Assembly (NCBI RefSeq): GCF_020010905.1
Contig: NZ_JAGJBY010000002.1
Span: forward strand, 4,774,001-4,838,000
DNA from: Streptomyces acidiscabies
GTDB taxonomy: Bacteria > Actinomycetota > Actinomycetes > Streptomycetales > Streptomycetaceae
Length of the DNA: 64,000 nt
Direction: 5' to 3'
Positions 24,924-32,799 of this stretch are shown one piece after another. A program made the translations under genes and the position numbers. Position 1 is the stretch's first letter. Each line of letters opens with the position of its first letter. A model generated the notes under the pieces. It did not search any database and was not told the origin of the DNA. It saw only the letters and a list, made by a program, of their open reading frames with translations.

Positions 24924-26162
24924 TCAGATCATCGGCTCCGAGTCATGCCGCTCAGGACTCCCGTCCGCCCGGCGCAGCGGAAGGGGCCGCCGAGAGCCCG
25001 GGTGAGGCCCAGCAGCGGGCGGAGCGGGCAGCAAGCGGCGGCCCGCCCATTCCGGGCGTACGTTCGTGCCGTCGCCCGCCGGGGGAGCGGAGCGTCGGGG
25101 CGCTGACCGGATCGCCTCCTCGTCGATCCGGATGCCCAGGCCCGGCGAGTCGCCGAGGATGAACTCGCCGCCCTCGACATGCAGATCGACGTGGATGCCC
25201 AGCGGCGGCCGGAGGTCCTGGAGCTCGCCCGCGAGATGGTTCGGTGTGGCCGTCGCGGCGTGCAGCAGGCCGACCGGGGTGGTCCCGACGCAGCTGACCG
25301 GCAGATCGTGCGCGTGGGCCAGCATGGCGACCCGCAGGAAGTGGGTGATGCCCCAGACCGCGCTCGTCTGGACGATGTCGACCGCCCCCGCGGCGAGCAG
25401 CGGGCGGAACTGTTCGAGGCCGGAAAGGTTCTCACCGCTGGCCACCGAGGCCCGGATCCCCCGGCCGACCGCGGCCAGACCTTCGGCGTCCCAGCGCCGG
25501 ACCGGCTCCTCGACCCAGGTCAGGTCGAGGGTGCGCTCCAGCGCGCACACATGGCGAACGGCCTGCTTACGGGACCACGACTCGTTCGCGTCGAGCATCA
25601 GCGCGGGTTGTACTCCCCGGGCGGCGTCGGCCAGGACCTCGCGTACCAGCGACAGCCGTCGCCGGTCCTGTTCGACGTCCAGACCCCCCTTGAGCTTGGC
25701 CGCGCGCACCCCGTGCTCCGCGTACGACTGGTACACGGCCACAAGCTCGGCGTCGGTGAGGCCGATGTCAAGACCCGAGGCGTACGCGGGCACCCGCCGG
25801 TCCCGGCCGCCCAGTAGACGCCACAGAGGCTCCCCGGCGGCCTGGGCCTTGATGTCCCACAACGCCGTGTCGAACGCGCCGATGGTCCCGAACACCGCGC
25901 CCGCGTGCCCGGCCTTGAACGTCTGCCGCAGCATGCGGTCGTAGAGAGCCGTGACACCGCGCGGATCCTCGCCGTCGAGGGCGGCGAAGACCGCCTCCGC
26001 GTCGACGGCCGGCCCCAGACCGACGCCCGTGATCCCCACGTCGGTGGTCACCAGGACGATCGGCACGGGCACGACCCCGTCGGCGAAGACGCCGTTGGCG
26101 TCACCGACCGGCCGCCCCCACTCCAGGACCGTGTTCAGGGTTCGAAATCCGGTGATCCGCAT
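24924..26162 (-). CDS. Enolase-superfamily sugar acid dehydratase (mandelate racemase/muconate lactonizing type)
   Basis: 412 residues. The N-terminal capping domain is followed by a TIM barrel with the expected catalytic set: K156-x-K158 (AAKLKGG), metal ligands D191 (MLDANES), E218 (WVEEP) and E244 (SGENL), and a late His region (HAHDLPVS, LLHAATAT; H285/H301). Known of the family: abstraction of the proton alpha to a carboxylate, here most likely dehydration of an aldonic acid. Co-transcription with a sugar ABC importer and proximity to a GH95 enzyme suggest an L-fuconate/galactonate-like substrate (inference). The last ~45 residues are Pro/Arg-rich and unlike the family, perhaps read past an ancient frameshift. 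Last gene of the importer operon. Confidence 0.88.
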   Translation of the reverse strand: MRITGFRTLNTVLEWGRPVGDANGVFADGVVPVPIVLVTTDVGITGVGLGPAVDAEAVFAALDGEDPRGVTALYDRMLRQTFKAGHAGAVFGTIGAFDTALWDIKAQAAGEPLWRLLGGRDRRVPAYASGLDIGLTDAELVAVYQSYAEHGVRAAKLKGGLDVEQDRRRLSLVREVLADAARGVQPALMLDANESWSRKQAVRHVCALERTLDLTWVEEPVRRWDAEGLAAVGRGIRASVASGENLSGLEQFRPLLAAGAVDIVQTSAVWGITHFLRVAMLAHAHDLPVSCVGTTPVGLLHAATATPNHLAGELQDLRPPLGIHVDLHVEGGEFILGDSPGLGIRIDEEAIRSAPRRSAPPAGDGTNVRPEWAGRRLLPAPPAAGPHPGSRRPLPLRRADGSPERHDSEPMI

Positions 26163-26163
26163 G

Positions 26164-26994
26164 TCAGCCCTTCGTGGAACCGGCGGTGACGCCTTCGGCG
26201 ATGTGACGCTGGAACAGGAGGTAGAGCAGCAGCATCGGCACGGCGGCGATCAGGACACCGGCGGCGAACGTCGGGATGTCGTCCGCGTACTGTCCGCGCA
26301 GCGAGGTGACTCCCACCATCAGGGTGCGGTTCTCGGCCGACGGCATCATCAGCAGGGCGATCAGGACGTCGTTCCAGCAGAACAGCGCGTTGAGGACGCC
26401 GACCGAGACCAGGGCCGGGGCACCCAGCGGCAGCATGATCCGCCGGTAGACGCCGAACAGGGTGTTGCCGTCGACCCTGGCCGCGTCGACGAGTTCGGCC
26501 GGGACGTGCGCGTAGTAGCTCGCCATCAGGAAGACGGTGAACGGGAGGAACTGCGCGACATAGGCGAGGACCAGCCCGGCATGGGTGTCGATGAGGTGGA
26601 GGCCGGTCATCGTCCGGGCGAGCGGGACCATGATGACCTGGAACGGGACGAACAGGGCCGCGAGGCAGCCGAGGAAGAGCGCCTGCGACCCACGGAACCG
26701 CAGCCGGCCCAGCGCGAAGCCCGCCATCGACCCGATCAGCAGCAACAGGACGACCGAGCACGTCACCACGACGAGCGAGTTGACGAAGTAGCGTGCCATT
26801 CCGGCGCTGTTCCACGCGGTGGAGAGGTTGTCGAGGCGGGCGGAGTGCGCGGGGGCGAAGCGGTCGAGGACGTACTCGTGCCGCGTCTTCAGCGCCACGT
26901 TCGTGGTGAACACCAGCGGATAGACGGTGGCCAGCGCGAGCGCCGCCATCGCGAGGGCCACCAGCCACTTGGCCGTCCGGGAAGCGGACATCAT
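26164..26994 (-). CDS. Carbohydrate ABC transporter permease (MalG-like)
   Basis: 276 residues with six predicted transmembrane helices. The cytoplasmic EAA loop (ELVDAARVDGNTLFGVYRRIMLPL, about residues 171-194) contacts the ATPase. It starts with an ATGA overlap on the preceding permease gene and ends 1 nt before the enolase-family start codon, so translation is tightly coupled. No ATPase gene is present in the operon; in Streptomyces a shared MsiK-type ATPase usually serves such importers. Confidence 0.93.
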   Translation of the reverse strand: MMSASRTAKWLVALAMAALALATVYPLVFTTNVALKTRHEYVLDRFAPAHSARLDNLSTAWNSAGMARYFVNSLVVVTCSVVLLLLIGSMAGFALGRLRFRGSQALFLGCLAALFVPFQVIMVPLARTMTGLHLIDTHAGLVLAYVAQFLPFTVFLMASYYAHVPAELVDAARVDGNTLFGVYRRIMLPLGAPALVSVGVLNALFCWNDVLIALLMMPSAENRTLMVGVTSLRGQYADDIPTFAAGVLIAAVPMLLLYLLFQRHIAEGVTAGSTKG

Positions 26995-27959
26995 TCCGCC
27001 CTGCCGGAGCGGCGGAGCACGCCGATCTGGAGCAGCCCCACCACCACCATGACGAGGAAGAGCACGGTGGACGCGGCCGAGGCGAGGGCCGGGCGGTTCA
27101 ACTGGCCCTGCTGGATCCAGATGTAGTACTCCGGCAAATAGGTGGAACCCCCCGGGCCGCCGCCGGTCATCACGTAGAGCAGTCCGAACATCGACGTCAG
27201 CATTCCGATCATCGTGGTCACGAACACGAACTGGATGGTGCGCGACAGCCCCGGGACGATCACGTGCCAGATGATCCGGGGCACCGACGCGCCGTCGATC
27301 CGCGCCGCGTCCAGCAGCGAGGAGTCCAGCGTGGCGAACCCGGCGAGGAACACCACCAGCGCCATCCCGAAGGTCGCCCAGACATGGACGCCGACGACCG
27401 TGTAGAGCGCGATGTCCGGATCGCCGAGCCAGTCGACCGGGCCGAGCCCGAGATCGCCGAGCAGCGTGTTGACGGGGCCGTCGTAGGCCAGCAGGAGGTT
27501 GAAGATCGCGCCGACGATCACCGGCGACAGCACCGCGGGGAAGAAGTAGGCGCCGCGGAAGAACCGGTGCCCCGGAACGCGCAGGTGGATGAAGGTCGCG
27601 AGGAGCCCGGGAACGGCGACCGCCACCGGGAGCAGCAGCACCAGCACTCCCGTGTTGCGCAGCGCGCGGCGGAAGAGCGGGTCGTCGAAGAGGGCCGTGT
27701 AGTTGTCCAGCCCGACGGAGGCCCCGTCGAGTTTCCCGTCGCCGGTGAAGGAGAAGTTGACGCCCAGCACCAGGGGGTACAGCCGCAGGGCGACGACGAC
27801 CAGCACCGCCGGGGCGACCAGGACGTACGGCGCGAAACGGTCCATACCAGGACGGCGAGACCTCGGGCGGCCACCAGGGCGCGCACCCCCTGCGGCCGAC
27901 GGCCCCGTCCGCTCGGCCGGCGCCGGACGGACGGGGGGCGGCGCGCCATCGAGCGGCAC
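26991..27959 (-). CDS. Sugar ABC transporter permease (MalF-like)
   Basis: 322 residues from GTG 27959 (GGAAGG upstream). A Pro/Arg-rich cytoplasmic N-terminus of ~40 residues precedes six transmembrane helices (first: YVLVAPAVLVVVALRLYPLVLG). The EAA loop is SLLDAARIDGASVPRIIWHVIVPGL. Typical closing motif TGGGPGGSTYLPEYYIW is present. It lies 4 nt after the binding-protein gene. An internal ATG (MDRFAPYV) could be an alternative start without the Pro-rich extension. Confidence 0.92.
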   Translation of the reverse strand: MPLDGAPPPVRPAPAERTGPSAAGGARPGGRPRSRRPGMDRFAPYVLVAPAVLVVVALRLYPLVLGVNFSFTGDGKLDGASVGLDNYTALFDDPLFRRALRNTGVLVLLLPVAVAVPGLLATFIHLRVPGHRFFRGAYFFPAVLSPVIVGAIFNLLLAYDGPVNTLLGDLGLGPVDWLGDPDIALYTVVGVHVWATFGMALVVFLAGFATLDSSLLDAARIDGASVPRIIWHVIVPGLSRTIQFVFVTTMIGMLTSMFGLLYVMTGGGPGGSTYLPEYYIWIQQGQLNRPALASAASTVLFLVMVVVGLLQIGVLRRSGRAE

Positions 27960-27963
27960 CCGG

Positions 27964-29232
27964 TCAGCCTTCCCGATCGGAGGCGGCGAGCTGCTTCAGC
28001 GCCTCGTCGACGGCGACCGACCCGCTCAGCAGCTGCTGGGACAGCCGCCCCATCAGATCGAGGGTCCGCGAGGAGAGCGCCACGTGCAGGGCGGGCTTGC
28101 CGCTCTTGATCTCGGAGACGATCGTGGAGACGGCCGGGCCGCCCTTCGACACGTCGACGGAGGGGTCGGCGACGATCGCGCCCGCGTCGGCGTAGAACGC
28201 GGCCAGCGCGTCCCGCGAGGTGAGCGAGCGGACCAGGTCGGCGGCGAGCTTCGGATCGGCGGTCCACTTGGCGACCGCGTACCCGATACCGCCGTCGTAC
28301 GGAAGACTCGGCGTCGCCCCGGGGGTGATGACCGGCGCCCGCATGACGCCGATGTCGCCGGGAGCGAGGAACTCGCCGAAGTCCTTCCAGTGCCCGACGT
28401 CCGACATCAGCCCGATGACGTGGGCGGCCTTGCCGGAGGAGAAGAGCGCGAAGGAATCGTTGAACATCGCCGTCGAGTTGGCCCCCTTGTTGTTGAGCCC
28501 GTCGGCGTCGGCCTCCTTCCACAACTCGAAGATCCGCTTCACGTGCGGGGACGTCCAGTCCCGCTTCCCGGCGATCCAGTCGTCGTACTCCTGGCCGGTG
28601 AGCGCGCCGGAGCCCAGCCCGGAGAGGAAGAACTGGATGCCGTCGCCCTCCTTGTTGCCGAGCGCGACGCACGCGACGCCGGTCCTCTTCTTGATCGTGG
28701 CGCAGTCGCCGACGAAGGCGTCCCAGGTCGCGGGCGGCCGGTCGGGGTCGAGGCCCGCCCGTTCGTACAGCTTCTTGTTGTAGTAGATGGGGTGACCCTG
28801 GAGCGTGACCGGTGAGGCGTAGGTCTTGCCGTCCTTGCTGAACGCGTTCCAGCTCACCAGGCGGTTGCGGTCCCCGGCGACGTAGGGGTCCAGCGGGACG
28901 AGCGCGTCCGTCCGGTCGCGGATCTGGCCGCCGCCGTTGAACAGCATGACGTCCGGCCCCTTGCCCGCCTGGATGGCCGTGCCGAGCAGGGTGTAGTACT
29001 GGTCGAACGGCTGGGCCACGAACTCGACGGTGACGTCGGGATGCTTCTTCGCGAAGTCGGCCTTCGCCTTGGCGAGGTAGGAGGCAGCGGCCTTGTCCCC
29101 CGACTTCCAGTCCCAGACCACCAGCTTGTCCTTGTCGCCGCCGGACGACGGTTTCGGCCCCGAGGCGCTGCCGCAGCCGGCCAGGACGGCGACGGTCAGG
29201 AGGACGGCCGTCCACTGTGCGTGAGGTCTCAT
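27964..29232 (-). CDS. Extracellular sugar-binding lipoprotein of ABC importer
   Basis: 422 residues from ATG 29232. The leader ends VLLTVAVLAGC (lipobox), followed by a Ser/Gly linker and a family 1 solute-binding fold (KLVVWDWKSGDKAAASYLAKAKADFAKKHP, VEFVAQPFDQYYTLLGTAIQAGKGPDVMLFNGG, IYYNKKLYERAGLDPDRPPATWDAF). Known role: captures an oligo- or monosaccharide outside the membrane and delivers it to the two permeases. The start overlaps the stop of the upstream beta-helix protein gene (ATGA), coupling extracellular hydrolysis to uptake. Confidence 0.93.
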   Translation of the reverse strand: MRPHAQWTAVLLTVAVLAGCGSASGPKPSSGGDKDKLVVWDWKSGDKAAASYLAKAKADFAKKHPDVTVEFVAQPFDQYYTLLGTAIQAGKGPDVMLFNGGGQIRDRTDALVPLDPYVAGDRNRLVSWNAFSKDGKTYASPVTLQGHPIYYNKKLYERAGLDPDRPPATWDAFVGDCATIKKRTGVACVALGNKEGDGIQFFLSGLGSGALTGQEYDDWIAGKRDWTSPHVKRIFELWKEADADGLNNKGANSTAMFNDSFALFSSGKAAHVIGLMSDVGHWKDFGEFLAPGDIGVMRAPVITPGATPSLPYDGGIGYAVAKWTADPKLAADLVRSLTSRDALAAFYADAGAIVADPSVDVSKGGPAVSTIVSEIKSGKPALHVALSSRTLDLMGRLSQQLLSGSVAVDEALKQLAASDREG

Positions 29233-31607
29233 CGCAGGCTCCACTTCTGGTTGGCTCCGCCGTGGCACGACCAGAGGTGGATCAGGGTGCCGTTCGCGGT
29301 TCCGCTGCCGCTGGCGTCGAGACACAGCCCGGACTGCACGCCCGTGATCGTGCCGTCGGCGTTGACGTTCCACTGCTGGTTGGTGCCGCCGTGGCAGTCC
29401 CAGACGATCGCCTTGGTGCCGTTGGCGGTTCCCTGCCCGGAGGCGTCCAGGCACTTGGTGCCGTTCAGGACGAGCTGCTTGCCCGAGCTGTGGGTCCAAC
29501 GCTGGCTCGCGTCGCCGGTGCAGTCCCGGAGCTGCGCCTGGTCGCCGCCCGCCGGGTTCGCGCCGCCGAATCCGACGCAGCGGCCCGACTGGCTGCCCAC
29601 GATCGCGCCGGCCTGCGGGTCGACGCCGCCGCGCGGTCCGGCGTTCGCCATCACGGCCTGGGCGCCGGACGGCCAGTTCCCGCCCGTGACGGTGGTGTTG
29701 CCGCGGACGACGTTGCCGCGGTCGCCGTTCACGACGTTGGTGCTGCCGTTGGTCGACCAGTTGTCGGTGACCGTCCAGTTGCCCATGTTCTCCCCGCCCC
29801 CGTAGTTGGCGGTGGCCCAAGTCCCGGTGGCGTTGAAGACGTTGCGGGTGGCGGTGTAGTAGCGGGAGCCCTCGTCGAAGTAGAGGCCGAAGTAGCCGTT
29901 GGTCCGCAGGCAGTGGTTGCCGCTGATCTCGGCGTTCGGGTTCCACCCCAGGGTGTAGATGCAGCCGCCGTCGTTCATCTGCTGCATGACGTCGTGGACG
30001 TAGTTGTCGGTGAGCCGGTTGCCGGACGCGGTGGTCGGTGTCGTGTACCGGGGCTGGTAGTCGTACAGGCCACGGCCCGCGTAGTGGTTGCTGCCGCCCG
30101 CGTCGTTGCTGCCCCAGCCGTAGCCGATCGACATGCCGGAGTAGGGCATGTTGTAGACCTCGTTGTGGGACACGTCCGTGGTCGTGACGTACGTGGTCAG
30201 GACCGACACGTTGCCCCGGTACTCCAGGCCGAGGTCGTGGATGCGGCTGTCGCTGACGGTGATGTTCCGGTTGGTCATCCGCTGGTCGCCGGGATGGTGC
30301 GCGTCGGCACGGACACCGCCGACGACGATGCCGCCCGCCGAACTGCGGGCGATCTCGGAGCGGGTGACCGTGATGTCGCTCGCGCCCAGACCGACCCCGC
30401 TGGCATGGGCGTTCGCGTCGTTGCCGATGCCGATGGCCGTCTGCCCCAGGTTGACGAACTCGCCGGCGTCGAAGGTGATGCCGCGCGCGGCGGACACCTG
30501 CACGGCGGCCGGCATCTGGTTCCAGTGCGGCCGGGCCGCCTCGAACTGGCGGCAGCCGCTCTGGCAGGACGTCAGCCGGTCGGCGGGCCAGTTCCAGTCG
30601 CCCGCGAGGTAGGCGCCGGTCTGCTGGTCCGCGTACCCCTGGTCGCCGCTGGGGCCGAGCCAGCTCGTGCCGGTGAACGTGATCCCGCTGAACGTGATGT
30701 CGTGCGCGGGCGCGTCATAGGTGCCGCCGACGTTCACCAGCGACTGGAGCACCGGCAGTTCCACACGGGCGGTGCTCATGTTCTGTCCGGCCAGCGGGAT
30801 GTAGTAGAGCGAGCCCGTGCCGGGGTTGATGTACCACTCGCCGGGGGAGTCGAGGAATTCGTACGCGTTGGCCAGGTAGAACGGGCCGGCTCGGAACGGC
30901 GCCGTGAGCGTGTCGTAGCCGAAGGAGTTGTTGTTCCACGCGGGCTGCCGCATCGTGACGACGTTCCCGCGGATGCCCTGCACCGGCGAGTAGCGGTCGG
31001 TGAACGAGTTGACGCTCTCCACCTCGACCCGGCTCTGGCCCGCGAGGTTGTTCAGGTAGCCCAGCGCGGGGTCGGAGAAGGTCATGCCCGTGTTGGTGAA
31101 GGTGAACGAGGACCGGTTCACCTGCGTCCGCGCGCGGGTGGCGATCGCGCCGTCGACGTACAGCTGCCGGGTGTCGGTCCCGGCGGCGACGTCCGCGCGC
31201 CAGATGTTCTTCCCGGCGTCGGCGACCGACCAGCCGGTGACCGCGCGGGCGCCGCTGATCACGGGGCGCGCGGAGGGGGCGGCCCGCCACACGACACGGT
31301 GGCCGTTGGTGCCGGAGTCCGCCGCCGTCATCCGCAGGGGCGCGGACAGCCGGTACACCCCGCCGGCCAGCTCGACGACAATGTCGTCCGACATCGCCCC
31401 GACGAGCGAGCGCACCGCGGCCTGCGCGGCGGGTAACGAACACGGCTCGGCGGCCGAACAAGCGGTACCGGTACCGGACGGGGAGGCGTACAGCGTGGGC
31501 GTGGCCTCGGAGGCGGCGGCGGGGGCCGGGGCGGTCACGGCCGTCGCGGCGGTCAACGCCACGCCGGCCACTAAGGCCCGCACCGCCAGGGACAAGGATG
31601 CGAACAC
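29229..31607 (-). CDS. Secreted right-handed parallel beta-helix protein with ricin-type lectin tail
   Basis: 792 residues with a signal peptide (cleavage near PAAAS, ~32). The N-terminal part (LYASPSGTGTACSAAEPCSLPAAQAAVRSL, DIVVELAGGVYRLSAPLRMTAADSGTNGHRVVWRA, RQLYVDGAIATRAR) and the following Asn/Gly-rich coils (NITVSDSRIHDLGL, DVSHNEVYNMPYSGMSIGYG, ENMGNWTVTDNWSTN) form a pectate-lyase-like beta-helix of ~600 residues. The arrangement resembles GH141-type glycosidases, one of which is an alpha-L-fucosidase. The last ~130 residues are a ricin B-type carbohydrate-binding domain with QRW/QQW/QKW repeats. Promoter-proximal gene of the importer operon; operator-like sites lie upstream. Confidence 0.85.
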   Translation of the reverse strand: MFASLSLAVRALVAGVALTAATAVTAPAPAAASEATPTLYASPSGTGTACSAAEPCSLPAAQAAVRSLVGAMSDDIVVELAGGVYRLSAPLRMTAADSGTNGHRVVWRAAPSARPVISGARAVTGWSVADAGKNIWRADVAAGTDTRQLYVDGAIATRARTQVNRSSFTFTNTGMTFSDPALGYLNNLAGQSRVEVESVNSFTDRYSPVQGIRGNVVTMRQPAWNNNSFGYDTLTAPFRAGPFYLANAYEFLDSPGEWYINPGTGSLYYIPLAGQNMSTARVELPVLQSLVNVGGTYDAPAHDITFSGITFTGTSWLGPSGDQGYADQQTGAYLAGDWNWPADRLTSCQSGCRQFEAARPHWNQMPAAVQVSAARGITFDAGEFVNLGQTAIGIGNDANAHASGVGLGASDITVTRSEIARSSAGGIVVGGVRADAHHPGDQRMTNRNITVSDSRIHDLGLEYRGNVSVLTTYVTTTDVSHNEVYNMPYSGMSIGYGWGSNDAGGSNHYAGRGLYDYQPRYTTPTTASGNRLTDNYVHDVMQQMNDGGCIYTLGWNPNAEISGNHCLRTNGYFGLYFDEGSRYYTATRNVFNATGTWATANYGGGENMGNWTVTDNWSTNGSTNVVNGDRGNVVRGNTTVTGGNWPSGAQAVMANAGPRGGVDPQAGAIVGSQSGRCVGFGGANPAGGDQAQLRDCTGDASQRWTHSSGKQLVLNGTKCLDASGQGTANGTKAIVWDCHGGTNQQWNVNADGTITGVQSGLCLDASGSGTANGTLIHLWSCHGGANQKWSLR

Positions 31608-31673
31608 GGGATCTCCTTCTACGTGGGATGGATCCGGCGAACGCCCCTGCCTAGGCAGCCCTCAGTGCACCAT

Positions 31674-31688
31674 ATGAATCATGTACAT
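31674..31688. promoter_or_regulatory. Degenerate GntR-type operator copy
   Basis: ATGAATCATGTACAT; the left half matches ATGAGTC at 6 of 7 positions, the right half is degenerate. It lies 67 nt upstream of the leftward beta-helix gene start. Confidence 0.4.
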
Positions 31689-31695
31689 GCAATGG

Positions 31696-31710
31696 ATGGA
31701 TACGACTCAT
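31696..31710. promoter_or_regulatory. GntR-type operator copy
   Basis: ATGGATACGACTCAT; the right half GACTCAT is identical to the perfect palindrome at 31781-31795. It is immediately upstream of a TTGACG -35-like hexamer (31722-31727) for the rightward esterase gene. Confidence 0.6.
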
Positions 31711-31780
31711 CGCGCGATCCCTTGACGACAGTGGGACCTGCCGCTTCCATAGGGGACGTTTGAGCATCCGATCGACGCAG

Positions 31781-31795
31781 ATGAGTCGGACTCAT
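31781..31795. promoter_or_regulatory. Perfect palindromic operator
   Basis: ATGAGTC-G-GACTCAT, a perfect 7-bp inverted repeat around one central base. It lies 66 nt upstream of the esterase start, probably downstream of the transcription start, a position suited to repression. Size and symmetry fit FadR/FCD-type GntR dimers. Confidence 0.7.
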
Positions 31796-31860
31796 TCGAA
31801 CTTCACGCGTAGCCCCTGTGTACGGCGAACCCCCACAACGTAGTGGAGTGGAGTGGCGTG

Positions 31861-32766
31861 ATGATGAAGTGCAGATCCTTGTTCCGGTCCGTCGTGGCCG
31901 CGGCCCTGCTGGTCGTGGCCACGGGCGGCGTGGCGCACGGCAGTACGGGAGCTCCTCCGCCGCAGGCGTCCGCGCCGAGCGCCGGGTGCGGCACCGCCCC
32001 GGCACTGGCCAGCGGTACCCACACGATCCAGAGCAGCGGCAAGACCCGCAGTTTCACACTCAAGATCCCGGACAACTACGACAGGAACCGCCCCTACCGC
32101 CTCGCGTTCGGCTTCCACTGGTGGGGCGGCACCGCGAACGACGTCGCCTCCGGCGGAAGCGACGGGTACGCGTGGGCCTACTACGGCATGCTGTCCCAGG
32201 CGAACAACTCGACGATCTTCGTCGCGCCCCAGGGCATCGGCAACGGCTGGGCCAACACCAACGGCGAGGACGTGACCTTCACCGACGACATGCTCCGGGT
32301 CCTCGGCCGGGGCCTGTGCGTCGACACCGCGCAGGTGTACTCCGTCGGATTCAGCTACGGCGGCGCCATGAGCTACGCGCTCGCCTGCGCCCGGCCGGCC
32401 GCCTTCCGCGCGGTCGCGGCCATCGCCGCCCCCGGACCGATCAGCGGATGCGCCGGCGGCACAGGGCCCGTGGCCTACCTGGGCATCCACGGCGTCTCCG
32501 ACACCATCCAGAACGGCCGCGCGCTGCGGGACAGGTTCGTCCGCAACAACGGCTGCACCCCGCAGAACCCGCCCGAGCCCGCACGGGGCAGCCTGACCCA
32601 CACGGTCACCGCCTACTCCGGCTGCCGGGACGGCCGTCCGGTCGTCTGGGCCGCGTTCGACGGCGGCCATCAGCAGGGCCCCGTGGACGGGTGCGCCGGC
32701 TGCGAGAGCGGCGCCAGGAGCTGGGTCAAAGGGGAGGTGTGGCGCTTCTTCACCCGGTTCAACTGA
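31861..32766 (+). CDS. Secreted CE1-like esterase (feruloyl/acetylxylan esterase family)
   Basis: 301 residues from ATG 31861 (ATG 31864 is also possible). Signal peptide ends near AHGS. Alpha/beta-hydrolase fold with RPYRLAFGFHWWGGTANDV, nucleophile S165 in VGFSYGGAMS, a candidate acid in GVSDTIQNG and His in FDGGHQQGP. Cysteines CGTAP, LCVDT, ACARP, GCAGG and CAGC may form disulfides. Known of the family: removal of acyl groups from plant polysaccharides. It is likely co-transcribed with the GH95 gene 33 nt downstream and preceded by the palindromic operator. Confidence 0.87.
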   Translation: MMKCRSLFRSVVAAALLVVATGGVAHGSTGAPPPQASAPSAGCGTAPALASGTHTIQSSGKTRSFTLKIPDNYDRNRPYRLAFGFHWWGGTANDVASGGSDGYAWAYYGMLSQANNSTIFVAPQGIGNGWANTNGEDVTFTDDMLRVLGRGLCVDTAQVYSVGFSYGGAMSYALACARPAAFRAVAAIAAPGPISGCAGGTGPVAYLGIHGVSDTIQNGRALRDRFVRNNGCTPQNPPEPARGSLTHTVTAYSGCRDGRPVVWAAFDGGHQQGPVDGCAGCESGARSWVKGEVWRFFTRFN

Positions 32767-32799
32767 GTCCCGCGCACGCCACAGGAAGGTGAGAGCCAG